A DNA stretch of 64,000 bases from assembly GCA_003987725.1 (NCBI GenBank), contig RXJH01000007.1:220817-284816 (forward strand). Reading direction: 5' to 3'. The notes beneath the pieces were generated by a model. It saw only the letters and a program-made list of their open reading frames with translations, had not been told where the DNA came from and did no database searches. Origin of the DNA: Hyphomicrobium sp. GTDB taxonomy: Bacteria > Pseudomonadota > Alphaproteobacteria > Rhizobiales > Hyphomicrobiaceae. The number at the start of each line of letters is the position of its first letter. Positions within the stretch are counted from its first letter, which is position 1. Shown here in pieces: positions 8,614-18,700 of the stretch. The position numbers were made by a program, and so were the translations under genes.

Positions 8614-9749
8614 TGGCCGAGTCTATTTCCATAAAGGAAGTCACAACGAAGAGAGATCTGCGTGCCTGGCTTAAAGTGCCCTATACGGTATTTAAGAACG
8701 ATCCGTTCTGGGTAGCAACGCCAGACATTCTTGAACGCGAGCAGGTCTCGCGCAAACACAATCCATTTTTCACGTCCGGAGAAGCCGCATTTTTTGTCGC
8801 GTATCGGGGAAGCGAGCCGGTCGGCCGCATCTCGGCACAAATCAATCACCGGTACTTGGCGCAACACCAGGACGAGACCGGCCACTTCGGATTTTTCGAT
8901 TGCATCGATGATAAGAAGGTTGCTGAGGCGTTGGTTGGCGCGGCGACAGACTGGCTTCGCCATCGCGGAATGAAGCGCATGATGGGCCCGTTTTGCCTGA
9001 GCATAAATGAGGAATGCGGTCTCCTCGTCAGTGGTTTCGAAACAACGCCCTCGATTTTGACAAGACATAGCCGTCCGTGGATCGGACCGCTTTTGGAAAC
9101 GTGCGGACTAAATAAATCGATGGACTTGTTCGCCTATCGCGCGAGTCCCGCCACCTCGGTCCCGCAGATCGATCGTCTGGCACGATTGGCGCGTGAAACT
9201 AGTCGGATCAAGATTCGACAATTCGATATGGCGCGTTATGCAGATGACGTCAGAATCGTTTTCGACATCTTCAACGATGCATGGCGTGACAACTGGGGCT
9301 TTGTGCCGTTCTCAGACGCCGAAATCAACGCGATGATCACCCAAACCCGGCCAATAATGCGCGGGAAATTTGGCCGTATCGTCGAAGTCGATGGCATTCC
9401 GTCGGCGATGATGGTCGCCTTGCCGGATCTCAATCGAGCCTTAGCTCCCTTCAATGGGCGGCTTTTGCCCTTTAACTGGCTGAAGCTCGTTCATGCGGTT
9501 TGGTCCGATCGCTGGAAATCGGCGCGAATACCCCTTCTGGGCATTCGTCAGAACTTGCGCCGAACGGCATTGGCCCCCGTTATTCTTTCGCTCCTTGTTT
9601 CGGAATTCATGCAACTTGGCCGCGACTACGATCTCGATTGGGTGGAGTTCTCTTGGGTTCTCGAAATCAATGAACCCATGGTCAAGCTCGCGGAGCTTGC
9701 AGCTGGACCGCCGAGTAAAGTGTTCAGAATATATGAAGTGCTGGTCTGA
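8613..9749 (+). CDS. GNAT-like acyltransferase, resembling bacterial ceramide synthase
   Basis: The product is 378 residues from ATG 8613, which overlaps the preceding stop by one base. The conserved features I recognise are NDPFWVATPDILERE, HNPFFTSGEAAFFVAYR, EPVGRISAQINHRY, GHFGFFDC and GPFCLSINEECGLLVSGF. These match the GNAT-fold family that includes the Caulobacter ceramide synthase (bCerS), long misannotated as a hypothetical or pyrophosphohydrolase. That enzyme N-acylates a sphinganine-type base. Coupling to an SDR, and the presence of a Spt-like synthase and a CDP-alcohol phosphatidyltransferase in the same locus, support a lipid role. The family call is from recollection of the motifs, not from a search. 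Confidence 0.65.
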   Translation: MAESISIKEVTTKRDLRAWLKVPYTVFKNDPFWVATPDILEREQVSRKHNPFFTSGEAAFFVAYRGSEPVGRISAQINHRYLAQHQDETGHFGFFDCIDDKKVAEALVGAATDWLRHRGMKRMMGPFCLSINEECGLLVSGFETTPSILTRHSRPWIGPLLETCGLNKSMDLFAYRASPATSVPQIDRLARLARETSRIKIRQFDMARYADDVRIVFDIFNDAWRDNWGFVPFSDAEINAMITQTRPIMRGKFGRIVEVDGIPSAMMVALPDLNRALAPFNGRLLPFNWLKLVHAVWSDRWKSARIPLLGIRQNLRRTALAPVILSLLVSEFMQLGRDYDLDWVEFSWVLEINEPMVKLAELAAGPPSKVFRIYEVLV

Positions 9750-11111
9750 TTACCAGGCGACTTTATTGTACACCGACCGCAATCGACGACCGTACTTCTC
9801 CAAGGAGAAATCGGACGCTCGCTTCAAACCGCGCGCCGTAAGGTCTTCGCGGTAGTCCGTGTCCGCATCGAGTCGCCGAATGGCCTGCGCCATCGCGTCC
9901 ACGTCAAATGGATCCACCAGGCATCCGGCATCGCCCACAATTTCCGGAAGCGATGTGACGTTCGATGACATTGTCGGCGTCCCGACCGTCATCGCTTCAA
10001 GCACCGGCAGACCGAAGCCTTCATAGAGGGAAGGAAAAAGCAGTGCTCGCGCACCTCGCATAACCGAGACGAGATCGCTGTATGGAACATACGATAAGCG
10101 CCGCACCCGCCGCTGCGGCACGATGTGCTTACCAGCTACCGAGTAGGATAGAAAACGCTCGTCAGCTATTTTCTCGAGATCCTTTTCGTACATCCATCCG
10201 AGACCCCCGGCGATAATCAGCGGCCTCTGCACGCCCGAAGCCGCATAAGCATCAACGAGCCTTGCGATATTCTTCTTTGGCTCGATAGCTCCAACGAACA
10301 AAAAATAATCTTTGAAATCGAGGCCATACTTGGCTGCAAGCATGTCGGAAATAGCGGCATCCGGCTGTTCGGTCGCGTCCTTGGGCAGAATAACAGGCTG
10401 ATAAGTATTGGTGATCCTATCAGGAGATATTCCCGTCAGCTGAATAATATCTTGGCGAGAAAATTCCGAAACAGTCACGATATGATCGGCAGTTCGAACG
10501 ATCTCGCGCAACATACCCAAATAATATTTCTTGTCATCGGCCGTCGCGGAAGGAAGCCGAAGCGGAATGATATCATGGATCGTATAAATATTTGCGGCGC
10601 CGGGAATATGGAGTGGCGCTGCACGCGTAACATGAAAAATATCCGGAGGCTGGTCCACGCGGAGACGTAGCCGCTTCCCGTGGCGCATGAAATGCAGTCT
10701 CTCGACGTCCAGCAGAAATGGCACACCATAAATGCGACGGAAGCCGTCGAAGGAAGCATTCGGTCGCGCCACCACCCCGTCGACGCTTTTTAAGACGCCG
10801 GCTTTGATGCCAAGCGGCGCACCGAACAACCGGCGCAGCTCCATTTGTCCTTTGTGAATGAGATTTAGGTTTCGAGGTCCATCGAATACCGTGATCTCCG
10901 CCATCACCGCATCGCTCTCATCGATGGCGCGGTTCGTGCTGACGAGAAGGTCTGTTTGATATCCAAGCGCGCGAGCGGCACTTCCCAACGTCCGAGAATA
11001 CGTCGCTATGCCAGTCCCCGCCGAAAGAGCTAAATTATATCCTTCAAGAAGGAGACGACGGGTTTTGTTATCTTGCTCGTCCTCCGAAATTGGCATACGA
11101 ATCAGTTGCAT
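9750..11111 (-). CDS. Glycosyltransferase family 4
   Basis: This 453-residue protein has the GT-B fold signatures of GT4: an N-terminal acceptor domain with YTIHDIIPLRLP and a C-terminal nucleotide-sugar domain with FVGAIEPKKNIARLVDAY and the E-x7-E region SLYEGFGLPVLEAMTVGTP. It has no membrane segment and should act on the cytoplasmic face during glycan assembly, adding a sugar with retention of configuration. Donor and acceptor cannot be read from the sequence. Its stop abuts the stop of the convergent GNAT-like gene with no gap. An alternative start is ATG 11096. Confidence 0.87.
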   Translation of the reverse strand: MQLIRMPISEDEQDNKTRRLLLEGYNLALSAGTGIATYSRTLGSAARALGYQTDLLVSTNRAIDESDAVMAEITVFDGPRNLNLIHKGQMELRRLFGAPLGIKAGVLKSVDGVVARPNASFDGFRRIYGVPFLLDVERLHFMRHGKRLRLRVDQPPDIFHVTRAAPLHIPGAANIYTIHDIIPLRLPSATADDKKYYLGMLREIVRTADHIVTVSEFSRQDIIQLTGISPDRITNTYQPVILPKDATEQPDAAISDMLAAKYGLDFKDYFLFVGAIEPKKNIARLVDAYAASGVQRPLIIAGGLGWMYEKDLEKIADERFLSYSVAGKHIVPQRRVRRLSYVPYSDLVSVMRGARALLFPSLYEGFGLPVLEAMTVGTPTMSSNVTSLPEIVGDAGCLVDPFDVDAMAQAIRRLDADTDYREDLTARGLKRASDFSLEKYGRRLRSVYNKVAW

Positions 11112-11284
11112 GGGGGACGAAAAGTTTTTCCAATCTCTGAGATATATAGTTGGCAGCCGCGGACGGCCGATACACCTGTCTTATAAATGCTCAATCGCCC
11201 AAGGTCACTTCAATGATTGCCGATGACCCGATTTTTTGTCAGGCAACGTCCTTGAATACGAACGAATAAAGCGAGTTTTTCCGA

Positions 11285-13656
11285 ATGCACTGGGTGGCCG
11301 CTAAATTTCTCAGACGACTATCATTACGTCCAAGAGGGCTTCTCAAATATTCGGCCGCCAAGTCAGTCGCTTCGGCTGACCGCGCGCGAGACAACCAACG
11401 CTGGCAAGAAGCGACCGCACTTTATAGACGGGCCCTCGATTGTGACCCGGCCCTATCGCCTATTTGGATTCAATACGGACATGCCCTCAAGGAGTCCGGT
11501 CATGTCGCAGATGCAGAAGCCGCCTACCGTCAGGCGTTGGCGTTAGGATTGGATGATTGTGACGCCCACCTACAGCTGGGTCATGCTCTGAAGCTGCAAG
11601 AAAGGCATGAGGAAGCTGCGCAGGAATATTACAGCGCGCTCTTACGAGATCCCTCCAACCCCGCCCCCGTTCGAGAGCTGCGAATGCTGGGTTGGCGACG
11701 CGAAAAACTGCGCACGGTATTGAATGTTTCGGCATTTGAGGGCACCGACCCCGCGGACACAATACGCTCCGAATGGCCGACCATTGTTTTCGACATTACG
11801 GACATCGCCTACTACATAGTGAACTCGCGCTGGCCAACCGGTATACAGCGCATTCAACTCGCCGTCCTGTCGGCCCTCATAGCTCAGCCGCCCGAGAAGC
11901 TGAATATTCTGTTTTCTGCATTTTCGCGCGCCTCCAACTACTGGACGCCGATTGCGAATGAAATTGTCGAAGACCTCGTGGCGATGACCGCCGCCGATGG
12001 CGAAGATGATGACGTCCACTGGAAACGTCTCGTTGGACGAATTGAAGCGCAGATTTTTATCGGACCCGACCTAGAGATCCCGCCAGGAGCCCGGCTGATT
12101 AATCTCGGATCGTCCTGGGCGATCCCGAACTACTTTCTAGCCGTTCGCCGCGCCAAGCTGGAATGCAATCTGATTTACATTCCCTTCGTCCACGATTGCA
12201 TTCCCATCATCGCGCCGCAGTATTTTGTCCGCGAGCTTGGTTACGATTTCCGCGAATGGTTGCGCGGCGTCCTCGATCACGCAGACGGCGTCCTGACGAG
12301 CTCAAACTCGACTGCGAAGGATCTCGACTCGATTGCCATAAAATTCGGTTACAATCCGCCAAACGCGTCTCGGATTCGCCTGGACGGCAAGTTCGAACCG
12401 ATCCGCACTGGGAAAAAGCAGACGAAAGAAGTGATTTTGAACCGATACGGAGTTGAAGAGTCCAACTTCATACTGTTCGTATCGACGATCGAACCCCGAA
12501 AAAATCACAAGCTCGTCTTTCAAACTTGGCTCGATCTCATTCACGAACGAGGCGTCGAGAATGTGCCGACACTTGTTTGCGTCGGCGGTCGCGGTTGGAA
12601 GAACGAGTCGGCATTGCACCTCTTGAATTCCAATCCGGATCTGCAGAAAAAATCAAACTGTTCTCGAACGTCTCCGACACAGAACTCGACGCACTTTACA
12701 GCGCGTGCATGTTCACAATCTATCCAAGCCGCTATGAAGGCTGGGGCCTTCCCGTGACCGAATCTCTCGCCAAAGGAAAGGTGCCGCTCGTTTCGAGAAT
12801 ATCATCGTTGCCCGAAGCCGGGCTCGACTTCGCGGAATACTTTGACCTGGAAGTTGAGACGGACTTTCGAGAAAAGCTCGAAGCACTCCTAACCGACCCA
12901 AATCTCCTAGCGCGAAAAGAGAAGCGCATCATTCGCGAATTCCGGCCGCGCCCCTGGATCGAAATCGCTCAAGAAATTATCGACAAATCATTGGGCGTCG
13001 AACGGCAAAACCACCCCTTCACGATCTATCACGACGCGACGTTCTATTCGTTTTCCCGGAAACATCGCCGTGGGCAGTCCCCGCACGCTGCATCGGCTGA
13101 GCGCTTCCGCGCCGGAACCGGCTGGGCTGAACCGGACGAAAAAGGATGCTGGATCACGGACGAAGGCATAACCGAGTTGGTTTTTACGCAACCCAGCGTT
13201 CGATATCCGGACAGATTGCATCTTTACCTTCTGGCATACGGCGGCGCTCCAGCATCGCCGGTTGAGAAAAATACTGAGAGCCTCTGCGACGATGACGGCC
13301 ACCTGCATCAACTAAACATCCAAATAGGAAAGCGCGTTCACTCTTTTCATGTTGAGGCCGAGCGCGAACGTTGGATTCTCGTTCTCATTGAAGTGGACGA
13401 CATCGCCGATAAGGAGGTTCGCCTTCAACTAGACACGTTGCCAATAAGCGGAAGGCGAAACTCGTTTGCCGTGGGGATCAAGTCCGCCTACCTGTGCGAG
13501 GCTGGCGATACAGCCGCGCGTCTCAACTTCGTGGAAGGCATAGCCCTCGGTGCGCCTGACGCGCTCGTCAATCCTCACGCGGTCGCAAGCGAAAAGATGT
13601 CCCGGCCAGTAGCTACCGAATTGGCTTTGGCGGCTCCGCACGATGGCCGTGACTGA
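11285..13656 (+). pseudogene. TPR-glycosyltransferase (GT4) fusion gene interrupted by a frameshift
   Basis: The reading frame from ATG 11285 gives TPR repeats (about 30-130), then a GT4 enzyme (VNSRWPTGIQRIQL, FVSTIEPRKNHKLVF, GGRGWKNESALHLL). It then leaves the correct frame near 12650 and stops at 12757. The rest of the enzyme continues in another frame as IKLFSNVSDTELDALY and YPSRYEGWGLPVTESLA, followed by a C-terminal domain of about 200 residues, to TGA 13654-13656. One extra A in the A6 run at 12647-12652 would restore a single protein of about 790 residues. Both halves are otherwise well conserved, so the lesion is recent, a sequencing error, or a slippage site. The last base overlaps the next gene. 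Confidence 0.8.
12647..12652 (+). other. A6 homopolymer at the frameshift point
   Basis: The run lies in CAG AAA AAA TCA in the upstream frame. Reading CAG AAA AAA ATC instead gives Leu-Gln-Lys-Lys-Ile-Lys-Leu-Phe and restores the glycosyltransferase. That fits loss of one A from an A7 tract, or a -1 slip at this site. Six A residues are a weak transcriptional slippage site, so mutation or sequencing error is more likely. Confidence 0.6.
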
Positions 13657-14681
13657 TGATAACCGAGAAGGATGCACTGATTATTGGACCGCCCGGCGGA
13701 TTGACGTTTTGGGCGTTCGAGGTCCTGCGGGCTCTTGCGAAGAAGAACCTCGAAGGCCCCGTTGAAGTGGTGACTGTTGGCGTCGCCCAACCCGTCCCCG
13801 CACCGGTTGAGCACACCGCCGGCCGGCTATTGCTCACCAACTATCCCGGCGTCGAATTTATCGACGCGATAGAGGGACTGAACGTGCCCGTGCTCTACAT
13901 GTCCGAAGAGCCAAGCCGCGTCGTCAACTATCTGAAGGAAAAAACCAATCGAACGAATATCGAAGCCATCAGAGTTTGCTCGGCGTCGTATTCGGCAAAT
14001 TTGGCATTACGAAAAGGCCCGAAGGTCGCCGTCCTCGATCGTGAAATGGATATAAATCTGCCGGACCTTCTTCGCGCAATGTGCGCACATCTCAATCTGA
14101 ATATTGAAGCAACGGAAATTCTCTCCTACGCCGCGCACATAACGCCGAAGGAAATGGCCGAGGGCAAGCTGGGTGCAGCCGTCAGAAAATTCGAAGGCGT
14201 TGCGGACCGCTCCCCAAGCACCGATGAACTCGCCGAAATTTTGATACCGTCGGTCCTGGATCCACTGGCCGCCTTGATAACACGCCACGAGATCGCCGCC
14301 GTCGTCTGGCCGCGGAATGCATTCTATTCCGCGGAACGTCCGACAGAAATGGCGCCCGTAAGTATCGACCTCATGGGGCCTGCGCGCATGCTTGTTCACG
14401 GCCCCTACATGCACCTGCCGCCCGGTAAATATCGCGCCGAGATTCTCGTGGACCTTTTCGAAACCGAACGAGACGCTTCGTTTCGCGTCGAAATTCATGC
14501 CGGCGAGGTGTGCCTGAAGCGAGTACGCTTCGCGTCGCCGGCGCCCGGCAGGTTTGCCGCCGCATTCGAGTTCCTGCATCCTAACGCGGGCCCCGAACTT
14601 CAGGCTCAGATCATCACAGAGCGGGGAGCTCTTGATGGAAGACTGTCTCTTCTGCAGGTTTCCTTCATGCCGCAACAGTGA
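13656..14681 (+). CDS. Unknown protein of a paralogous pair, polysaccharide locus
   Basis: This 341-residue protein has no family I recognise. It starts at the ATG overlapping the stop of the glycosyltransferase gene, so the two are coupled. The N-terminal part begins ALIIGPPGGLTFWAFEVLRA and has LLLTNYPGVEFIDAIEG. The C-terminal part (from about 240) is beta-rich, with GPARMLVHGPYMHLPPGKYR, and looks like a carbohydrate-binding-type sandwich. Both halves match the protein at 29992-31065, which has GAHGVFITWVFDVVR, LSNYPGPAAIDAI and GPARTLYYGPYFHLPPNRYR. In each case the gene adjoins a GT4 gene, suggesting a role linked to that enzyme. There is no signal peptide. Confidence 0.7.
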   Translation: MITEKDALIIGPPGGLTFWAFEVLRALAKKNLEGPVEVVTVGVAQPVPAPVEHTAGRLLLTNYPGVEFIDAIEGLNVPVLYMSEEPSRVVNYLKEKTNRTNIEAIRVCSASYSANLALRKGPKVAVLDREMDINLPDLLRAMCAHLNLNIEATEILSYAAHITPKEMAEGKLGAAVRKFEGVADRSPSTDELAEILIPSVLDPLAALITRHEIAAVVWPRNAFYSAERPTEMAPVSIDLMGPARMLVHGPYMHLPPGKYRAEILVDLFETERDASFRVEIHAGEVCLKRVRFASPAPGRFAAAFEFLHPNAGPELQAQIITERGALDGRLSLLQVSFMPQQ

Positions 14682-14698
14682 GGCCCGCGCCTGGCCTC
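14680..14698. terminator. Hairpin between convergent genes
   Basis: GAGGCC (14680-14685) and GGCCTC (14693-14698) form a 6-bp stem with a 7-base loop that overlaps the 3' ends of two convergent genes. There is no T tract, so a bidirectional terminator role is tentative. Confidence 0.35.
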
Positions 14699-15662
14699 AA
14701 AGCGGCTTCACGGCATAAAACGAATGGGAGCCGTACATGCCCGTGCTGGTGTCCATCAAGACCTCCCTCAGTTTCAGTCCTGCATCATCGATGCACCTCA
14801 AAACGTGGGGCATGGGCAGCAAGTGCATATCTAAGACCTCGGTCGCACTCTTGAGATAGCTCCCGATGGAAAACTTATAATTAGGAGTATGCGTCGGCAC
14901 CTGAAAATAGGCGGCGCCCCCGGGCCGGATTTTGGAAAGCAACGTCGTGAGAAAATATCTGATGACAGGCGGAGGATTGTGTTGAAGAACAATGATTGAA
15001 TAGAACATATCGTATTCAGGTAATGCTTCGATTTCGACCGGAGCCTTGATCACCCGAACGTCCACGTTGTGCTTTCCGCTCTCCAACAGATATTTCTTAC
15101 AAAGCGCGGAATTGCCTTCGGAGACGTCAACCCCAATGACCTTCTCGAATTGATCGGCGAGATGGCGCGTAACCCGGCCGACGCCGCTCCCAAGCTCCAG
15201 GCAAACTCCTGTCGGAACCGTTGTATGGCAGCGCGCAGCGGCACGCTGCAGCATTTGCAACGACTGCTCGCCCGTTCTTTCAAACTCTGCTTTGTTCTCT
15301 TGAAATTTCGACAGTCGATATCGATCATTCGTCAACACCGACCAATACGGCTCGATATCACCCAACTTTTGCCATTGGCGGCAAATTCTGTCGAATAGCG
15401 CACGCAGCTCATTTTCCGTTGCATCGACCGCAACGTCCTGTGCAATGGCCGCCTGCCCTATCCTAAGCGTGGCAATAAAATCCTTATGCGAAGCTTGGAA
15501 TTCTTCGGACGACAAGAAATGCTGAAGAATATCGACGGGGTCCTGAAGAGCCGCGGCTTTCGCCGTCAAGACTTCTTCGCTTTCAGGTTCTCTCCCCAGA
15601 AGCGCGACGTAGGCCGCCCTCACGAGTTCCTTTGTGTCCACGATGCGTTTCCAATGTCTCAT
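14697..15662 (-). CDS. Methyltransferase with N-terminal DUF4214-like domain
   Basis: The 321-residue product has two parts. Residues about 8-65 (LVRAAYVALLGREPESEEV, then DPVDILQHFLSSEEFQ) look like the short helical DUF4214 module often found in surface-polysaccharide proteins. From about 150 a class I SAM-dependent methyltransferase follows, with motif I LELGSGVGRVT (155-165), the acidic loop VIGVDVSE and a later RPGGAAYFQVP. It probably O-methylates a sugar or the growing glycan. It faces the previous gene convergently and follows the giant glycosyltransferase gene at 15735-20948, 72 bases downstream on the same strand. Confidence 0.8.
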   Translation of the reverse strand: MRHWKRIVDTKELVRAAYVALLGREPESEEVLTAKAAALQDPVDILQHFLSSEEFQASHKDFIATLRIGQAAIAQDVAVDATENELRALFDRICRQWQKLGDIEPYWSVLTNDRYRLSKFQENKAEFERTGEQSLQMLQRAAARCHTTVPTGVCLELGSGVGRVTRHLADQFEKVIGVDVSEGNSALCKKYLLESGKHNVDVRVIKAPVEIEALPEYDMFYSIIVLQHNPPPVIRYFLTTLLSKIRPGGAAYFQVPTHTPNYKFSIGSYLKSATEVLDMHLLPMPHVLRCIDDAGLKLREVLMDTSTGMYGSHSFYAVKPL

Positions 15663-15734
15663 AATATTTTAGGTCTACAGCGCAAAGCCGCCCCTCTGAC
15701 CGTACGAGGATCCATCAAACACGGCGTCCAGCGA

Positions 15735-18700
15735 TTATTGGGAAAGCAATCGGGCGCCCAATGAAGAAAGTACAGCAAGTTTCTTTGCGCCCCCTTCGAG
15801 AATTCTGCACTGCCTGACAAAAACTCCAAGAGCTCTCTGATCCGTCGAGCCAAACGCTTCGGATGGCTGAAACGACCGGTCGACTTCGATGTCGATCATC
15901 CAGGCCGATGCCTCTTCCACGAGCGACCGCGGAATAACGCCTCCAATCACCGCCACCCGCCCATTGTGCCGCGTTTGTCGCGCAATCTCGACATCATTGA
16001 TACGAAGCGAAAGCTCACGCCGTTTTTCTCCGACCAACGCACCGGCCCCTATCCCAGCCATCACTTCGATGACCAAGTCCCGCTCGGAAAGCGCCTCTGG
16101 CCGCAGAAGGAACGACCCTCGCACACCGTTCGTCCAACGACCTTTGACTTCGGACTCATGCCAGGTCTCGGACGAAAGAAAAGGATCAGCATTCCGTTGA
16201 AAGCGAACACGGACTTGTCTCCCGAACGCCAGGGTGTCGCCAATTTCATAGCTGACCGGCGCATCATTCCTGCTGCACGCCCGGCCAGGAACGACGGACA
16301 GGCTTCGAACCAGTACGCCGAGAAGCCTGTCATCCTTTGACTCGCCCGCTCGCGACGGCACGAAAGTCCGATCCGTGGACAATCGTATCCTTAGGGATTT
16401 TGAACCTTCGGCAAGCAACTCCGGCGAAATGCGCGCGCGGATGGCCTCAAAATTGGCGTGAGCGCGCGATTGCCGGACGATTTCACGGCCATTGATCTCG
16501 ACGGCAAGCGACGGCCCCTCTGTGCCATCGATAAGTTCGCCCGGAACTGCCGCGACGATCTCGATCTCCGCCTCTGGCGAAACGTCGTCCCGCAGCCGTA
16601 GATCGAAGCAGCCGCTTTCGCCGAGCGTCCATTGCCCATGTGGCTCAGCCAAGTGCCACGTCGATGGCAGAATGAATGAATCCTCTGTCGGGGCAGAGTC
16701 GCCTAGCACAATAGTCTGACCAAAGGGATATAGCCGGGCTTTCGGCTCAGCCGCCACTCCATAGGAACTGCGAATCCGGACCCCGAATATCCCGAGCGTA
16801 AATTCCTCTTCATCGGTGCCGACGCCAAGCAAGCTGGGCGACCGCATGTCCATTCGCAAAACTTCCAAGATTAAAGGTCGAGCTGAAATGATGAGCTTTT
16901 CGGGAATTCGGATCGTCGACCAATGAAGATTACTGTCCACCGCCTCGATGCGACCAACGACCTCGCCGCCTTCCGCGACGATGACAGCCGACACGGGCTT
17001 CTCGGAACTCGCAACAGCGCGGAACCGGATATCGAGATCAAGGTCTCCGGATCTGCCGCGGTGAATTTCGAACTTCAGTTTGGAATCGGCTCCGGGATTC
17101 CGGGCGCCCCAAGCGGAATCGGTCTTGACGTGCGGTCCCATAATACTTCGAGCGACCTCGGGCATGCGAAGGTCAAGTTCATCGCCGACGTACACGGAAT
17201 TCAAAACATCATCAGGGCTGGTTGCATATCTCTTGACCGCAAACGGGTAGCGCGCGTCAAGAAGCGCAAACTTCGATAATCCTATGCCTACGGGACGGTC
17301 GTCTGCGCTTTTTGGGACGACCGAACTAATCGGAATCAAGTGCGAGACACGAAATGAAATGGTGATTTGAAGCTTGTCTCGGACAAGCTCCTTGGGAATC
17401 GGCACCGAGCAAAGCCTGACGGTAGCGGTGTCGAACTGCAGTGTCGCAACGTGCTTGCCATCGACCTCAAGCGCACACCTTACGGGCAACTGGTAGCTCG
17501 CCAGAGCGCGCGCATGCAGAAGTAACAATGCATCCGCAGTCAGGGGACTTCTGAGCGACACGGCGATAACCGACGTCGTCTTTGCCGCCCAAACGCCCCA
17601 CCCTTCCCTGTTAAACCACCCGACCAAGCTGACATCAGGCCTCGCTGGACTGCCAACGTCGACGAGAGCGCCGGTGAGGTATCCGTCTTTAACTGCTCGT
17701 TCAGATAAAGGTGCCGTGAGCTGTTTCGCGAATTCGTCTGCGGCCACCGACCAGGGATAATTTACATACCCCTCCGCGATCTGAGCTTCGCGCAAGTCAC
17801 GAGCGCTCTTGCTTCCACAGTAGAAAAGAATCTTTGCGTACCACGCGGCAAAATCCAATGGATCGATCAGATCCGCGAGCTGTCCGCCGACTTCCGGAAT
17901 AGAAGACGAATTCGAAGCAATGCAGATCTTCCCACGGGCGAGGCTTTCCGCCACAGGAAGCCCCCACCCTTCGTAGAGAGAGGGATAGGCCGTGAACAAG
18001 CAACGCTCGTAAAGCCAATTGAGCAGATCGTCCTCGATATTGTCGACGATGTGCACGTTTGGCGCCGTACGCGGATCTTCCTTGAAGGCGCGCGCAACGT
18101 CATTGCCGTTCCAGGCCACACCTCCGACGATGACGAGCTTCGGACATTTCTTTCCAAGCTTTTCGGCGAGCCGCGTCCAGACGTTATAAAGCAGGCCGTA
18201 ATTCTTGCGCGCATGGACGGCGCCGACGGCCAAAATAAATTGTTGCCCTTTCAGGGCCTCGATCAAGGGTGATTGGTCATGACCAGCATCGCTCGATGAA
18301 AAGACCCCAAAGTCATCACCTTCGCGCAATATTCTGATCGTCGGCAAGAACAGACCGTTGGCAAAGGCAAAATCTTCGACGTCCTTCTTTGTATTCTCCG
18401 ACACCGCCAGAATATCGCGAGCATTGGCCAAAACGACTTTTAGATTAGCGACGAATTTTGGGGCGTATCCCTCATTGAACCAATGTGGAAATTTGACCGG
18501 GACGATGTCGTGGAAGGCCACCGTCAGCTCAAGCCCGGCACTCGCGCAAAAGTCTCCCAGGGCATCCGCGTACCGTGAATTCTGCATCCATGCGCTGCCA
18601 CCCACGAACAGTCGCGTCCCGGCACGAAACTTCGGAACCTGGAATCCGCGTTTGCCGGCCAGCGCGAGATTCGAACCAACGTCGCGAGACAGTATCGCGT

